In this document: piece by piece, positions 45,858 to 57,460 of the stretch
How the letters are laid out: the number at the start of each line of letters is the position of its first letter
Position numbering within the stretch: the stretch's first letter is position 1
Origin: Euryodendron excelsum
Taxonomy: Eukaryota; Streptophyta; Magnoliopsida; Ericales; Pentaphylacaceae
Reading direction: 5' to 3'
DNA length: 64,000 bases
Assembly: GCA_033060915.1 (NCBI GenBank)
Contig: CM065386.1
Location: 4,348,501 to 4,412,500, forward strand
Notes under the pieces: model-generated
Told to the model about the DNA's origin: nothing
The model's input: the letters and a program-made list of their open reading frames with translations, nothing else
Database searches by the model: none
Translations under genes and position numbers: made by a program

Positions 45858-47339
45858 TGATTACTCCTTAAAAGGGTGATACTTAACCGCAAGTGCACAG
45901 CCGCGATGTAGTAATAATTTCTTGTAAGTATGAGGTCAATCCCACAAGGAAGATGGTTTACGTAAATAGGAAAACTTACCGTGGATCAAAAATCTTAGGA
46001 AAAACACTCCAATAAACAAAAACTGATTTTAAGTTGAGAAAATATTTGTTATCTAATTTAAACTAAAAAATAAAGAAAAAAAGTCCTAGAATCAATCGAT
46101 CCAATCAATTGCGTCTCTTGAAATTCCGAAGGAGATAATTTAATAATTCAAATCCTTCGATTACATCACAAGTCTCGGATTCAGAAGGTTTAGCGATAAA
46201 ACCAAGAGTTCTTCAAAACTTCAACTTCTAGAATAAATCGGGTTATTAGACTCAAGAACGAGTACCATCGATTCGTGCAGCGCATATACTAAATATAGAT
46301 TCACGCATAAATGTCACCGAATATAATCAAACATCTAGGCTTTCGAAGGTTTCTAGAACTACGAAGAAGAAGAAAGAAAACCAGAAAATTTAACTTTAAA
46401 ACCAAAATCGTACCTCCTTCGTTCATCTAAGATCTTTAATTAATCTTCACAATTGATCCCAAGATAAAATCTTGCTACTCATCATAATCATAGATATGCA
46501 AAATTATATTGAAAATATATTAAAAAAACTGAGTAATCTGATTACAGGAATTGAAAACTGAATAAAAACTATGAATAAACTACTCTACTCTACTCTTAAA
46601 ACCCTAGAAAAACGTCAAAACCTAATATCCCTTTAAAAACATAAAACCCTATAGCTATTATACTACCTACCAATCTCCCCACAACTAAAAAGTGAGTTAA
46701 TATATAAATCCCGTCGTCACTCGTACGGATGGTTCGCACCGAGTATTCAGATGGGCTGGGTCACTTCACAAAAGTTATAGGTCTCGAAAAGTTATATGAA
46801 ATCAACAGATTATGGGCCTGAATAGCCTTTCTGGTTCGCGAGATATGGGCTTTTAAAGTTTCAGCTTGGCGTGCTTCAGCAACTTGTACTACAACTTCAG
46901 CAGCTAGTACCTTGACAGCAATATCTCGAAATCTATGATTAAATTACATTCGAAATAATTCCATTTAAGCTTAAAACCGTTCGAACGCCTGGACCACCGT
47001 TTGAACGCCACAGACGACCGTTCAAACGCTCTTCGAAAGGAAAAACCTGCTCTCTGAATCTTTTAAACGCACTTCGAATCTGAATTTGACGTGAGACCGT
47101 TCGACGTACTGTTCGAACGCTTTTGTATATTGTTCGAACACCATTGAGGACCGTTCGAACGCACTTCGAACGCCTATTCTATTTCAGTGCGAATTAATCC
47201 CTTTTTAGCTAGGATTCCTAAAAATAAACACAAATCTAAGTTAGTACGAATTATGATTAAAATTAACACAATTAAACATAATATAAAACTAATAATTAGC
47301 TAATTAAGACATGTAGATTGTACTTTTAGAGTACAATTA
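45858..47339 (-). repeat. 5' LTR of the non-autonomous element
   Basis: Starts on the minus strand TAATTGTACTCTAAAAG (first base changed from the TG of the other LTR) and ends GGAGTAATCA. It holds the TTCGAACG cluster at 46976-47175, the ccagaaaggct-containing core shared with the solo LTR at 12951-14381, and a minus-strand TATA near 46693-46705. Confidence 0.92.
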
Positions 47340-47516
47340 ATAACTATCAAAACTCACATTGGGTTCAAGGATAATCAAAACTTGAACATAAAGATTGCAA
47401 TTACGTTTACACTGTTGCTCTCCGGTTAAGGTTACTTGGACAAGGACATAATTTTTCCTTGTGGTAAGTCATTTGCCATTTGGCCATATACTCCATTGGT
47501 GAAAAGCCAACTCTAA

Positions 47517-48131
47517 GGCTATGTTTGGTAGAAGAGAATGGAAAAGAATGGGAATGAAATGAGAATGGGAATGGAATGAAAAAAAATAGTCATTCTCATT
47601 TCTTTGTTTGGTAAAATTAATGAACAATGCTAGAATAGAACGGAATGAAATTTGTATATGATATAAAAATTTAATATTATGTCTATAAAAAATATTAGTA
47701 ATATATATTATTTAATTATTAAATTATTAAGCATTTGTAATGGTGGTGGTGGCGGCAATAGCGGTGGTTTAATTATTAAATATTTTTATGAATTTTCAAC
47801 CTTTTAAATTTTTTTAAAATTTAAAATTTAAATTTTTTTAAAATTTTTAAATTTTTTAAAATTTTTAAAATCAAAAAATAATTACCAAACATGTTTTGTA
47901 TTTTTTAAAAGAAATTTGACAACAAAAATCTTACTAAATTTTGTTTTATATTGTTTCATGTGAGAATTTCCACTCTTGAAATAGGGAATGGTTATTCCAA
48001 CAAAATGTGAGAATGATTATTCTATGAAAATAGTTATTTTACCTTTAAATAGTGGTACCAAATGAGGGAATGAGCATAAAAATAAGAATAGTCATTTCAT
48101 TCTATTTCATTCTCTTGTACCAAACATAGCA
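47517..48131. mobile_element. Tourist-like MITE
   Basis: Ends ggctatgtttggtagaagag and, on the minus strand, tgctatgtttggtacaagag form a strong terminal inverted repeat flanked by TAA on both sides (47514-47516 and 48132-48134), the usual PIF/Harbinger target. The interior is AT-rich with aaattttt-type palindromic runs and no ORF. A hAT-type assignment cannot be excluded. Confidence 0.75.
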
Positions 48132-48721
48132 TAATAGTTGAATTTTGCCACTTTTCTTGAGGAAGAGTAAGAATAAGAACCCATCACGTGATCAGGTTCA
48201 TGGCGAGGTACAAGTTAAACAAACAATTCAAGCAATCAAGACATTACATTTCCATTTTGAGTTTGAGAATGGCACATTTTAGTCAAGCCAATGCTATAAT
48301 GTTGTGTCACTTGTGAGTGATTTAAGCAAATATGACTTTGACGGAACCATCCCCAAGCAAATGTCTCACGAGGAACATGCGTCTGACTCTTTCAATTAAG
48401 AGACAGAGCCTAATTCATCAAGGACGACAATCTGCTCTACCTACTTATGGAGAAAATGTTGGTTACAACCCTATTTTGTAAAACTGTGATTGGACAAGTT
48501 AACCAAAAAGTCAAGCAATTAAGACATGACATTAAAGTATGTGAATAACACGTTTTTAGTCAAGCCAATCCCACAATGTTGTGTGGAATTTGGAACAACT
48601 CTTGCATCGGTAACAAGGCTGATCAGGCGCCAGTTGACGCATGCTATGTTATCATGGCCTCACAAAAATTGGTGGGACTTTGCTGACGCAGAATGCATCA
48701 GCCGGTGCTACCTCGTGTAAT

Positions 48722-49543
48722 CAGAAGCGGCTCAACCCATTTTGGGGCTCAAGGCAAAAAAAAATTTATGAGGCTTTTTATAATTTTAATATTATTATTA
48801 AAATTTTTATTTTTAATATTGAAGATTTTTTAACAAATTGTGCTATCTTGTTATTAATTTTTAAAAATATCCGAGTAAAAATAAAGTACTATTATATAAC
48901 ACAAAGAAAAAGTACTAAAGTAGGACAAGTCACTAGCAAAAAATTATGTAAGAGAGTGCAAAGAAAAATTCAATAAAACTACAAGTGTAAGGGGAGTCAA
49001 GCAAGTTTCATATTAACATACGACCTTCATCAATTTAAATTATCAAAAAATTATTAATAGAGTAATCATACAAGTTCACTTCTATAATTAATATTTACAA
49101 GAACAAGATTAAATAATAGAGATTGAATATGTATAAAAGAAAAATCAAACAAAAATTTAATAAAATTGAATTATTTAAGAAATAGATATAGAGAGAGAAG
49201 TTTAGAGCCTCTAGACTTTTTGACTTCTTTACTTCTTAGTTTTTAAAGAGAAAGAGTCATTTAGGATTAAGACATTTGACTTGTCTTATCTTGAAAAAGT
49301 GATAATCATTAATGTATTTATTTTAGGCCTAAACGTTATGATAATTATTAATTTAGCTAATTAGTGTATTTAGTTTTAGGCCTTTTTTCCGATCTAATCT
49401 AAAGTTTTTTACCCAAAAAAAAAAAAATTATAAATTTTTTCTACAAAATAACTATAAAATATAATGTCCTAAAAAATTGAGACTCTAAAAAATCGGGAGC
49501 CTTAAACCACTGCCCCATTCACCTTGCACTTGAGCCTGCCCTA
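48722..49543. mobile_element. hAT-like non-autonomous element
   Basis: The insert splits the repeat array and is flanked by an exact 8-bp duplication CGTGTAAT (48714-48721 and 49544-49551). Ends CAGAAGCGGCTCAA and, on the minus strand, TAGGGCAGGCTCAA share GGCTCAA. The interior is AT-rich, with no transposase. Confidence 0.75.
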
Positions 49544-49849
49544 CGTGTAATTTAAACAATGGCTTTAAAAGTACCACCTCCAAGCCAATGCCTTATGAAT
49601 TTATGAGGTACATCTGCTCTTTCATTGAGAGAGAGAGAGAGAGCCCTATTCATCAAGGACGACAATCAAGACATGAAATCTTCATTTTAAGTATGTGAAT
49701 GACACATTTTCAGTCAATTTATGGGGTACATCTGCTCTTTCATTGAGAGAGAGAGAGAGAGAGAGAGAGCCCTATTCATCAAGGACAACAATCAAGACAT
49801 GAAATCTTCATTTTAAGTATGTGAATGACACATTTTCAGTCAAGCCAAT

Positions 49850-49876
49850 GGGGGGGGGGGGGGGGGGGGGGGGGGG
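49850..49876 (+). repeat. G27 homopolymer
   Basis: A run of 27 G after cagtcaagccaat. It recurs in the next repeat unit as a longer run, so it expanded from the same spot. Confidence 0.85.
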
Positions 49877-49985
49877 TGTGAATGACACATTTTCAGTCAA
49901 TTTATGAGGTACATCAAGGACGACAATCAAGACATGAAATCGTCATTTTAAGTATGTGAATGACACATTTTCAGTCAAGCCAATT

Positions 49986-49986
<1 letters not shown>

Positions 49987-50028
<42 letters not shown>
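49987..50028 (+). repeat. G42 homopolymer
   Basis: A run of 42 G after caagccaattc, followed by tt and a further G5. The exact length is uncertain because homopolymers of this size are hard to sequence. Confidence 0.8.
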
Positions 50029-50030
<2 letters not shown>

Positions 50031-50340
50031 GGGGGTTTGGTTCGGGGGCTTGTATCTGTACTCATGCACGCATTTTAGGCAAGTAAAATACCCAGACACT
50101 ACTTACTTCTTGAGAGCGGGATTGGCAATTCAACCAACACCTCAAGCAATTTAGTACTCTTCACTGTGTGATGGGCAAGTAAACCAATACCCCTCAAGCA
50201 ATTAATTAGAAGTAACATTTCCATTTTATGCATGTGAATGGTACATTTTAGCTAGGCCAACGCCAGGATGTTGTGTGTAATTTAAGCAAAGGAACCATCT
50301 CCAAGCCAATGTCTTATGATTATACAATTCCAAGCTACCA

Positions 50341-51495
50341 ATTTTTAGAGTTTAATTGTGATACTATCAATGAAAAGAGAAAATTATATTAGTGGACTAC
50401 TAAAATGTGACACGTGTCTTGTATAATTTAAGTATAATATAAAAAAGCAAGACTCATTACTTGTAGGCCCGTAACGCTTATTTTCATTTGACCAAATAAT
50501 AAAAAGTTAGTAAAATAAAGTTTGAAAAATCTAGCATTTGTCTATGTTTTGTCCAAGAGACTAAAATCTATCATATTGGTTCAAGATATTATGGCAATGA
50601 GCAATATTGTACATACCAAGGCACAAAAGAAAGTAAACCATTTAATCAGGAACGCATCAATCTTTTGCCATAGAAACCCTTATATGGGAAAAAAAACCAC
50701 ATGGCCCCTTTGCCGGACAAAAATCAGATACTATATCTTATTGTTTAGACAGTTATAAGACTCTTTACAATCAAAACCTATCATCTCCATGATCTAATGG
50801 TTGTCTCGACCTTGCTCATATTCACGATTTACTATCTTCGTGCTTGACCACCGTTCAGATCCTTTTAGAACGGATTTCATACCTTAAACTCCATCAAAAC
50901 TCTTGATTTCTTCAATTAGGTTGAAGAAGATTATTGCTAAGATCTATTTCTAAGCCTCTTAGTAGGTAAAGAATACTTCTCTCAAGATATTATTACTGTA
51001 AGCAGCTTAGATAGGATTTGGAAAAGTCTGATAGGCTTTAAATAGAAGCAAAAACCCTAGCGGCGCGATTCCTGAGAATCCAGAATTTGCTTAGCGCACT
51101 CCCGCGAGGTTGCAGCGAGCTCAATCCCAGATTTTGGCGTGCTCACTATTTTTGCTCTCAACCTCCCGCAACATCCCGCAAGGGTCCTGCGAGGTTTTGT
51201 CAAATCTATATGCTCATTGTTTTTGCCCTCGAGATCTCGCGACATCCCTCGAACATCCCGCGAGGTCCATGATTTGTAGTTAATACACTATTTTTGCCCT
51301 CGAGGTCCCTCGAACTCTATCGACATCTCTCGAAGTCCCCTTTAATAGCCAAAATGTATCATATAAGACTCTCTTAGCCCGAGCTTGCACGAATAAGCTT
51401 GAAATCTCTTCCGAATGCTTATGGTTGATAACTCTAATTCCCAAATTATATCAAACATGATTTGTCACGAAATTAACCAATTACATAATCTTACA
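50341..51495 (-). mobile_element. 3' LTR of a SIRE-like Copia element
   Basis: On the minus strand it starts TGTAAGATTATG just after a purine tract (aaaaggcgaga), as SIRE-type Copia 3' LTRs do. It holds several cctcgcgggatgt and tctcgcgag-like motifs (51060-51345), a TATA-like ctatttaaag (about 51035-51045) and repeated-looking late LTR text. The left border is approximate; I could not find a clear CA end or target duplication. Confidence 0.55.
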
Positions 51496-51894
51496 ATCTC
51501 GCCTTTTGGCAATTTCGTGACCAAAACCCTATGCTAGACGACACAGCCATTACAGGGAAGGAAAGAAAGAAAAAAAAATGAAAACTACACACTGATATCC
51601 CAAGCTCAAGCATGTAGAAGCATCCCTGCACATATGATAAGCAACCAACCAACCCAATCAAGTGCAAGCGAAATATAAGCAATATAAGTGAAGCATATAA
51701 ATCTCCCCCTTTTTGGAAAAAAATTGACAAATGAAGCAGGAGCAACCAATGAGGCCAAGGACAGAAAAGAGCGAAAGCAAAAAACATTATATATATATAT
51801 ATAGGCAACACTATCTAGGAGAGCAAAAAAAAATCCAAACGAAAACAAAAATAAAACAAAAATAGCCACACGAATAACCATCCACAAAAGAAGG
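51496..51894 (-). other. 3' non-coding part of the SIRE-like element, two purine tracts
   Basis: The minus strand contains ccaaaaagggggagattta (about 51697-51716) and, farther on, ccaaaaggcgagat beside the LTR. Both resemble the CCAAAGGGGGAGATT tracts of SIRE-type elements. No gene. Confidence 0.6.
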
Positions 51895-53205
51895 CTACCG
51901 ACGACAAACGCTCCGAATGAAATCATTTACATCATTGATAAACTCGGTGTGCCGCCGGAAAAGAGTAGACAAGCTAACTCGAACACAGACAATATCACAC
52001 TTCTGTCTCTCCACGATGAGATCAATCCACTCATGAACCAAGCCAATGCGCTCCACCAGGTCAGTGTGGATCGATGTTAGCTGGGTGGAGTGAACAACAA
52101 TAGCAGCAACAGTAGATGAGGAAGAATCTGACACAAAAGCAGACGTCCAGGCAGGAGGAGGAGGAGCTGTAGGAGAAGTGGAGGAAGATGGTACTACAGG
52201 AACAACATGAGGAGTCTCACCATTCGAAAGTTCCACCTTAAGTTGCTGCAACTGTGATGAGGGAGGCGCAACGCCAAGATGAGCATTACTCAGCATGAGG
52301 GTCTGACGAGAGATGGGCTTCCCAACCAGAATATGCATCCCATCGAGGGTGGCCACAATTTGATGTCGAGAGAGAAACTCGGTGATCAAAATCCCAAAAG
52401 GAAGATAAGAAAGTGAGGAGTTATCCACAGCGGCCTCAAGGATAAGATTGAACATAAGACGACCAATATCTATAGCAAGGCCAGTGGCAATGGCATGCAT
52501 AAGACGGGCTTGAGATTTATCTATCTCGTTCACATGGGAAGTACAGAGAAAGAGATCACACACCACATGGTTAAGCACCTGAAACACATCCTTCAGCCCT
52601 TTTTGCTTAAGGAGACTCGAAGGACCAGGTGGCCAATTTCCTCCAGAAGAGAGGAGAAACTGGGCCAAAGAATTCAACGTAGGCCTAGTGCGAGTAGGAG
52701 GATATGGAAATTCAGTGATAAGAGGGTGAGTGATGTGGTAAAAGGTGCAAACATCAGAGATAAAAAAATTGAGAAACATGCCACGCACAAACAACTACAA
52801 GGTACCAGCCTCTTTGTCTGGGGCATGAATGTTCACATAAAATTCTCGAACAAGCTCCTGACTAGCCAACCCGTTACACACAACTAGACGCATCCAACCC
52901 CACTTAGAGAAGTAGGTATAGATACACGTCTTAGAGAATTGATCGACGATAATACCCCGAGAGACAAAAACCGGTCGAGAGTAAAAAGAACGATTATACC
53001 GAGACTTTGCCTCAGAGGCAAGTCTAAAACAAGACATGGGAGGGGACGACGACACTCCCCCTCAACGAGAAGATAAGGCACCAGATGTGCCAGAACGAGG
53101 ACGCTTTCCAGGGGAGGATGAGGAGGCCCGTTTGCTTAAGGAACCATTAGAACAGCGAGACGGAGGGGTTTGTGGCCCCTTCCGTTTCCTAGATGTAGGA
53201 ATCAT
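51895..53205 (-). pseudogene. SIRE-like env-position ORF (putative plant transposon protein domain)
   Basis: One minus-strand frame from MIPTSRKRKGPQTPP (53205) to the stop at 51895-51897, 436 codons, has two in-frame stops: TGA (53062-53064) and TAG (52795-52797). The basic Ser/Pro-rich N terminus is followed by KWGWMRLVVCNGLASQELV, REFYVNIHAPD and FVRGMFLNFFISDV, the hallmark VREFY and VRG blocks of the putative plant transposon protein domain. Next come TLNSLAQFLLSSGGNWPPGP, a helical LMHAIATGLAIDIGRLMF segment and a Ser/Pro/Ala-rich C-terminal half. It appears related to the Athila ORF at 34028-35283. No pol sequence lies upstream in the window. Function is unknown and there is no obvious membrane anchor. 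Confidence 0.7.
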
Positions 53206-53760
53206 GTCGTGAGCACCAACAAAACACAAAAAAAAAGAAACTCACCAACACTGACGCACTAGTCCAGCAATGATTGGTCCAAAACACTCAATGGACAGGC
53301 GAAAGAAACACTCAGATCGTGCACCAACCGTCACAAAACACACGCCCAACGACCAAATTGAGGGCAACCATGCCCTCCAATAGATAAAACGAACCCTACA
53401 GATGAGAAACCCCCAATCAATGAACCCAAATAACAACCAAGCACGAGAACCCCCAAAACTGAAACCTTAGGGCAGAAACACGCTCCTAAACTCGTCCGGA
53501 AGATAAAACGAAGAGAGGAGAGGAGGATTACCTCAAAGACGACCCAGAGAATGTGACCAAAAAGGAGGAGAAGAAGCTCGCTGGATTAAGGAGGAACAGG
53601 CACCCACGATCGCCAGTCGTTGTAGGTTTGAAAAGGAAGAAACGCGACACCAGGGGAAAAAGTGAAAAGGAATAGTCGCTAGGGAAATAAATAGTGCCAG
53701 ATAAGTGGACTTCGTGGGACCGAGATCCAGCGAAATCCCGTGAGATCACCTAACCAAAAA
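53206..53760 (-). promoter_or_regulatory. Possible internal promoter and leader of the SIRE-like ORF
   Basis: On the minus strand gatctcacgggatttcgctg and gatctcggtcccacg (about 53710-53745) resemble the cgcgggat motifs of the LTR. A TATA-like ctatttatttccc lies about 30 bases on (53685-53697). The ORF ATG is near 53205, so a leader of about 450 nt, perhaps with an intron, would follow. Confidence 0.4.
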
Positions 53761-54651
53761 AAATGAAAAAAAAACAACCAGAGAACCCACCTAACCAAGA
53801 CCTCATGAATCAACATATTCAAAATACAACCAATGAAGATAAAGAAGACTTAAACATGAAAAATTAATATCAAGATAGATCAAGGATGGCATGCTAGCAA
53901 CTTAAGACACATAAGGATGATAAGAACCATACCACCAATTATGAAACATGATGCCGGTCTGTCACAAGATCTATGAGAATATAGACCTTAGAACAAAATC
54001 ATGGCAGTGTTCATCATGGAAGCTTCCTCTTAGACAATAATGTACTCGAAGTCAAACCACCATGTCATCCCAATAAAGGTATTTAACCACGAAATCTTTT
54101 TGTCAAGAATCACATACTCTTCTGATCAACCTTCGAAGTTCCAACCCTATCTCTCTAACATTAGAACATAATAGACAATCGAGGGATTGTGGCTTTCACA
54201 CATGTGAGCAGGTAACCATCTCCTCTTGTCACATAACAATGATAGCTTCTCAAAAACTCACAGGTAGCCCTTTCCACCCAAACATTTTTTTATTTTTTTT
54301 ATTTTTTTATTTTTATTTTTTTGTGAAAGGGCATACATGACCAAGGTCGATCAAGGCATTCCTGATCAGAAGAAAACAACCATGATGAGGTCAGCACAAT
54401 AATCACAAAAGGTTAGACTTCATATTCTAAGAGATCCAAATAGAGCAACATCAAATAAACATGCATTATAAATATGGTTGGAATCATCAATGATACATGA
54501 ATCACAAACACACAATCCAAGATGCACACAAGATTAAATTTATGTCATGCTCATGCCTCTAGCAATTCATGAGAAGTGCTTTAAATAGATGACAAAGAGA
54601 ACCAAGCGCATGTCACACTAAAGGCGCACACACACACAACATGAAACAAAA
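53761..54651 (-). mobile_element. Further SIRE-like internal DNA, no gene
   Basis: AT-rich DNA continuous with the preceding element, with a T-rich block at 54284-54321. No pol motif could be read on either strand. It ends where the repeated block begins near 54652. Confidence 0.35.
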
Positions 54652-54797
54652 AAACAAATAAAAATAAAAGGATTGAAGGAGTTAGAGCGTACAATGCCTG
54701 ATGCTGGAAAATATATGCATATATGCCTATATATTCGAGTAGAAATTACCAAAACATAAATGAAATTCATACAATTTAACATCTGCAAAGACATATC
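54652..54797. repeat. Repeated block B, left part
   Basis: Matches 9378-9512 closely (gattgaaggagttagagcg, tatattcgagtagaaattacc). The match stops at ATATC and resumes at 60198. Confidence 0.85.
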
Positions 54798-55334
54798 TGT
54801 CGCGCCCAGATTTTTTGCACTCAAGGAATACTCACACAAGCGGGAAAAATGTTGTACTCTCTCGTTAGAACTCACCCTCCTAGAAGAATGAGTGCGACTA
54901 GGTTTGAATTGAAAATAAATTTGAATAAAGGGCTTTTGAAAAAGATTCGGAGTCGCCACCTAACTTGATTAAGGTGAGTTAGGTCACCTAAAAACTAAGA
55001 ATAATCCAAAGACTACACTTAAGATTTTTGGAAAACGATTTTGAAAATATCTCCTCAAGAGAGAGTTTGTTAAAAACAGGTTGTTTGGTAACCTTTGGAA
55101 AATATTTAGCCCTTTTTGAAAAATAACTCCGTTTTGGTCTATGAAAACAGTGATCCTAGGTTCGGAGGTTGGTTACGTGTAGGGAAGACGCACTAAGCTA
55201 TCACCCTACCCCGCCCTTTCGGTACCTACATGTCAATCTACCCTAGATTCACCTATGAGAGTCTTTAACTAACTATAGTTCAACCCTATTCACTTTAGAA
55301 AAACAATGTTTGAAAACTAACATGATGCGTGATA

Positions 55335-57460
55335 TGCAAGTGCAATAGAAGAGAATTGAAAAATAAATTTGGAAAGAGATTTGAAAAAAAGAATTGATTT
55401 GATTTGAAAGAGATTTGAAATTGGATAGATTTGAAAAGTTTTAAAAATTGAAAGTAAAGATTTGAAAATAGAAATTTTGAAATTAGAATTTTGAAAGTAA
55501 ATTGGAATTTAAAATATGTGGAGACCGCACCCATGAGGGTGGAATTGAAAGTTTGAAAAGTGTTGTGACCGCACCTATGAAGGTTGCCTACGTATCCCTT
55601 TGGGGGAATCAGGTCAGTCGTAGTTCGGACAAGAGTCCGATTGAAAATGGAAGAGTTGATTTGAATAAGGAGATTGAATTGGAAATTGAAAGTAGAAGAT
55701 TGAGAGATTGAACTTTGAATGGAGGATTGAAAATTGGAATTTGGAATTTTGGAATTGAAAAGATTAAATTTTGATTTGAAAAGATTGAACTTGGAAGGGA
55801 GAGATTTAGAATTACTTTGAAAAGACGAAGGTTTAGGAAACCTAGACTTAGGAAAGAGAAGAGACTTAGAAAAGATTTGACTCGGCTTGGAAGATTTAGG
55901 AAATTAGGAAGAATTGGATTTAGGAAATGTTCAAATTAGGAAAGCTTTGAATTAAGAAAGTTTCAAATTAAGAAAGTTTTGAATTTAGGAAAGTTTTAGG
56001 TTTAGGAAAGTTTTGAAATGGGAAAGTATTGAATTTAGAAATGTTTTAAATTAGGAAAAGTTTAGTTTAAGAAAGGCTTAGAATTTAGAAAGTTTTGAGT
56101 TTAGGAAAATTTTGAAATTAGGAAAGTTTAACTTAGGAAAGTTTTGAGATAGGGAAGTTTCAACTTAGGAAAGTTTGAATCTGGAAAGGTTTGAAAAAGA
56201 AAAGTTTTTGATTTAGGAAATGTTTGAATTAAGAAAGTTTTGAATTTAGAAAAGTCTTAGATTTGGAAAGATGTTGAAGTTTTGGAAAGTTTAGATTTTG
56301 GAGAGATTTAGGTTTAGAAAGATTTAACTTGAGAAAGTTTCAAATTTAGAAAGTTTTGAATTTGGAAAGATTTAAAATTTAGAAAGTTTAAGATTTAGAA
56401 AGTTTTAGAGTTTTAGAAGATCTTGAGATTAGGAAAGGTTTGAGTTTAGGAAAGATTTGAAAGCTTGGATTTGAAAAAGATTTTGGAAAGGGGTAGAATT
56501 AGGAAAGGTTGAACTAGGAAAGATTTGAAAGTTGAGTTTTAAAGTTTAGGAAAGATTTTTATGTTCAAGTTTTGGAAACTTAAGATTTAGGAAAGTAGAA
56601 GTTTAGGAAGGATTTGAATTAGGAAAGAGTTGGATTTTGAAGTTTAAGGAAAGGTTTAAAGTTTAGGTTTAGGAAACTTATGGTTTATGAAGGAATTGAA
56701 TTAGGAAAGGTTTGGATTAGGAAGTGATTGGATTTGGTTTTTAAAAGAGAAAGGTTGGATTTTGTTTCCAAAAACGGAGGACGGGATCTAGTTTCCTAAA
56801 CGGGGAGATAGGATTTGGCAAGGATTTGGAAAAGGAGGTTCTAGAAACCCTAGATTTGAAAGTGTAGAATTTTAATGTAGAAAAGAGGTTTTGGAAACAT
56901 GTATAGTTTGGATGTGAAAACAAGAGGTTTTGGAAACCTAGGTTTGGGCAAAGTTTGAAAACCATGTTTTTGGGAAGAAAATTTAGGGTTTCCTAATTGT
57001 GGATTCTAGGGCTTGACTTGGGCTCTAAGGAAAGAGTTTTTGGAAAGTGCGTTTTTGGAAACGAAGGTTTTCTAGAAGGGAATCCTAGGGAGGGATTTTT
57101 GGAAAGTGAATTTAAAGAGGGAGTTTTTGGAAAAAGATTTTAAAGAGAAGGAGTTTTGGAAAGTGTGTTTTTAGAAACGTAGATTTTAGAAGGAAAATCC
57201 TAGAGGGGAATTTCTATAAGGTAGTTTTTAGAAAGATTTCTAGAGAACGTTTTTAGAAAGTGAATTTTGAGGAGAGGGTTTTGGAAAGGAGTTGAAAAAG
57301 GGAGTTTTGAAAAATAGATTTTGGAAGGGAGTTTTTGAAAACAATTTTGGAGAGGAGAGCTTTAGGAAAGTATGTTGACAAAGAGATTTTTAGGAGGAAG
57401 GATTTGGAAAGAGAATTTTTAGAATGTGTAAAAACATCTTACTTTCCTAAAGCAATTCTA
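55335..57460 (+). repeat. 2.1-kb purine-rich degenerate repeat in the solo LTR
   Basis: Short variants of ttaggaaagttttgaattt recur without strict period. The plus strand has few C, while the complement is pyrimidine-rich. Units drift to gggagtttttggaaag forms after 56950. No ORF of note. Confidence 0.85.

Larger units (their letters stand above)
40602..47339 (-). mobile_element. Non-autonomous Athila-related LTR retrotransposon
   Basis: Two LTRs of 1479 and 1482 bases (40602-42080, 45858-47339) bound 3.8 kb. The target duplication ATAAC is exact (40597-40601 and 47340-47344). On the minus strand each LTR starts TGATTG and ends GATCA or ATCA. A tRNA-Asp-type primer site lies beside the right LTR and a purine tract (ttaggaggtg) beside the left. 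No gag or pol domain is present; the only long ORF encodes an acidic protein. The 3' third matches the non-coding 3' region of the full Athila at 35650-36903, so mobilisation by Athila proteins is likely. Confidence 0.92.
48222..50340. repeat. Degenerate repeat array interrupted by a hAT-like insertion
   Basis: Recurring text such as caagcaatta-agacatga, gtgaatgacacattttcagt, caagccaatg and atcaaggacgacaatc appears at about 48222, 48512, 49665, 49787, 49918 and 50178 in direct order. GA microsatellites lie at 49627-49642 and 49746-49768. The array has no coding sequence; open frames here come from the repeats. Confidence 0.65.
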
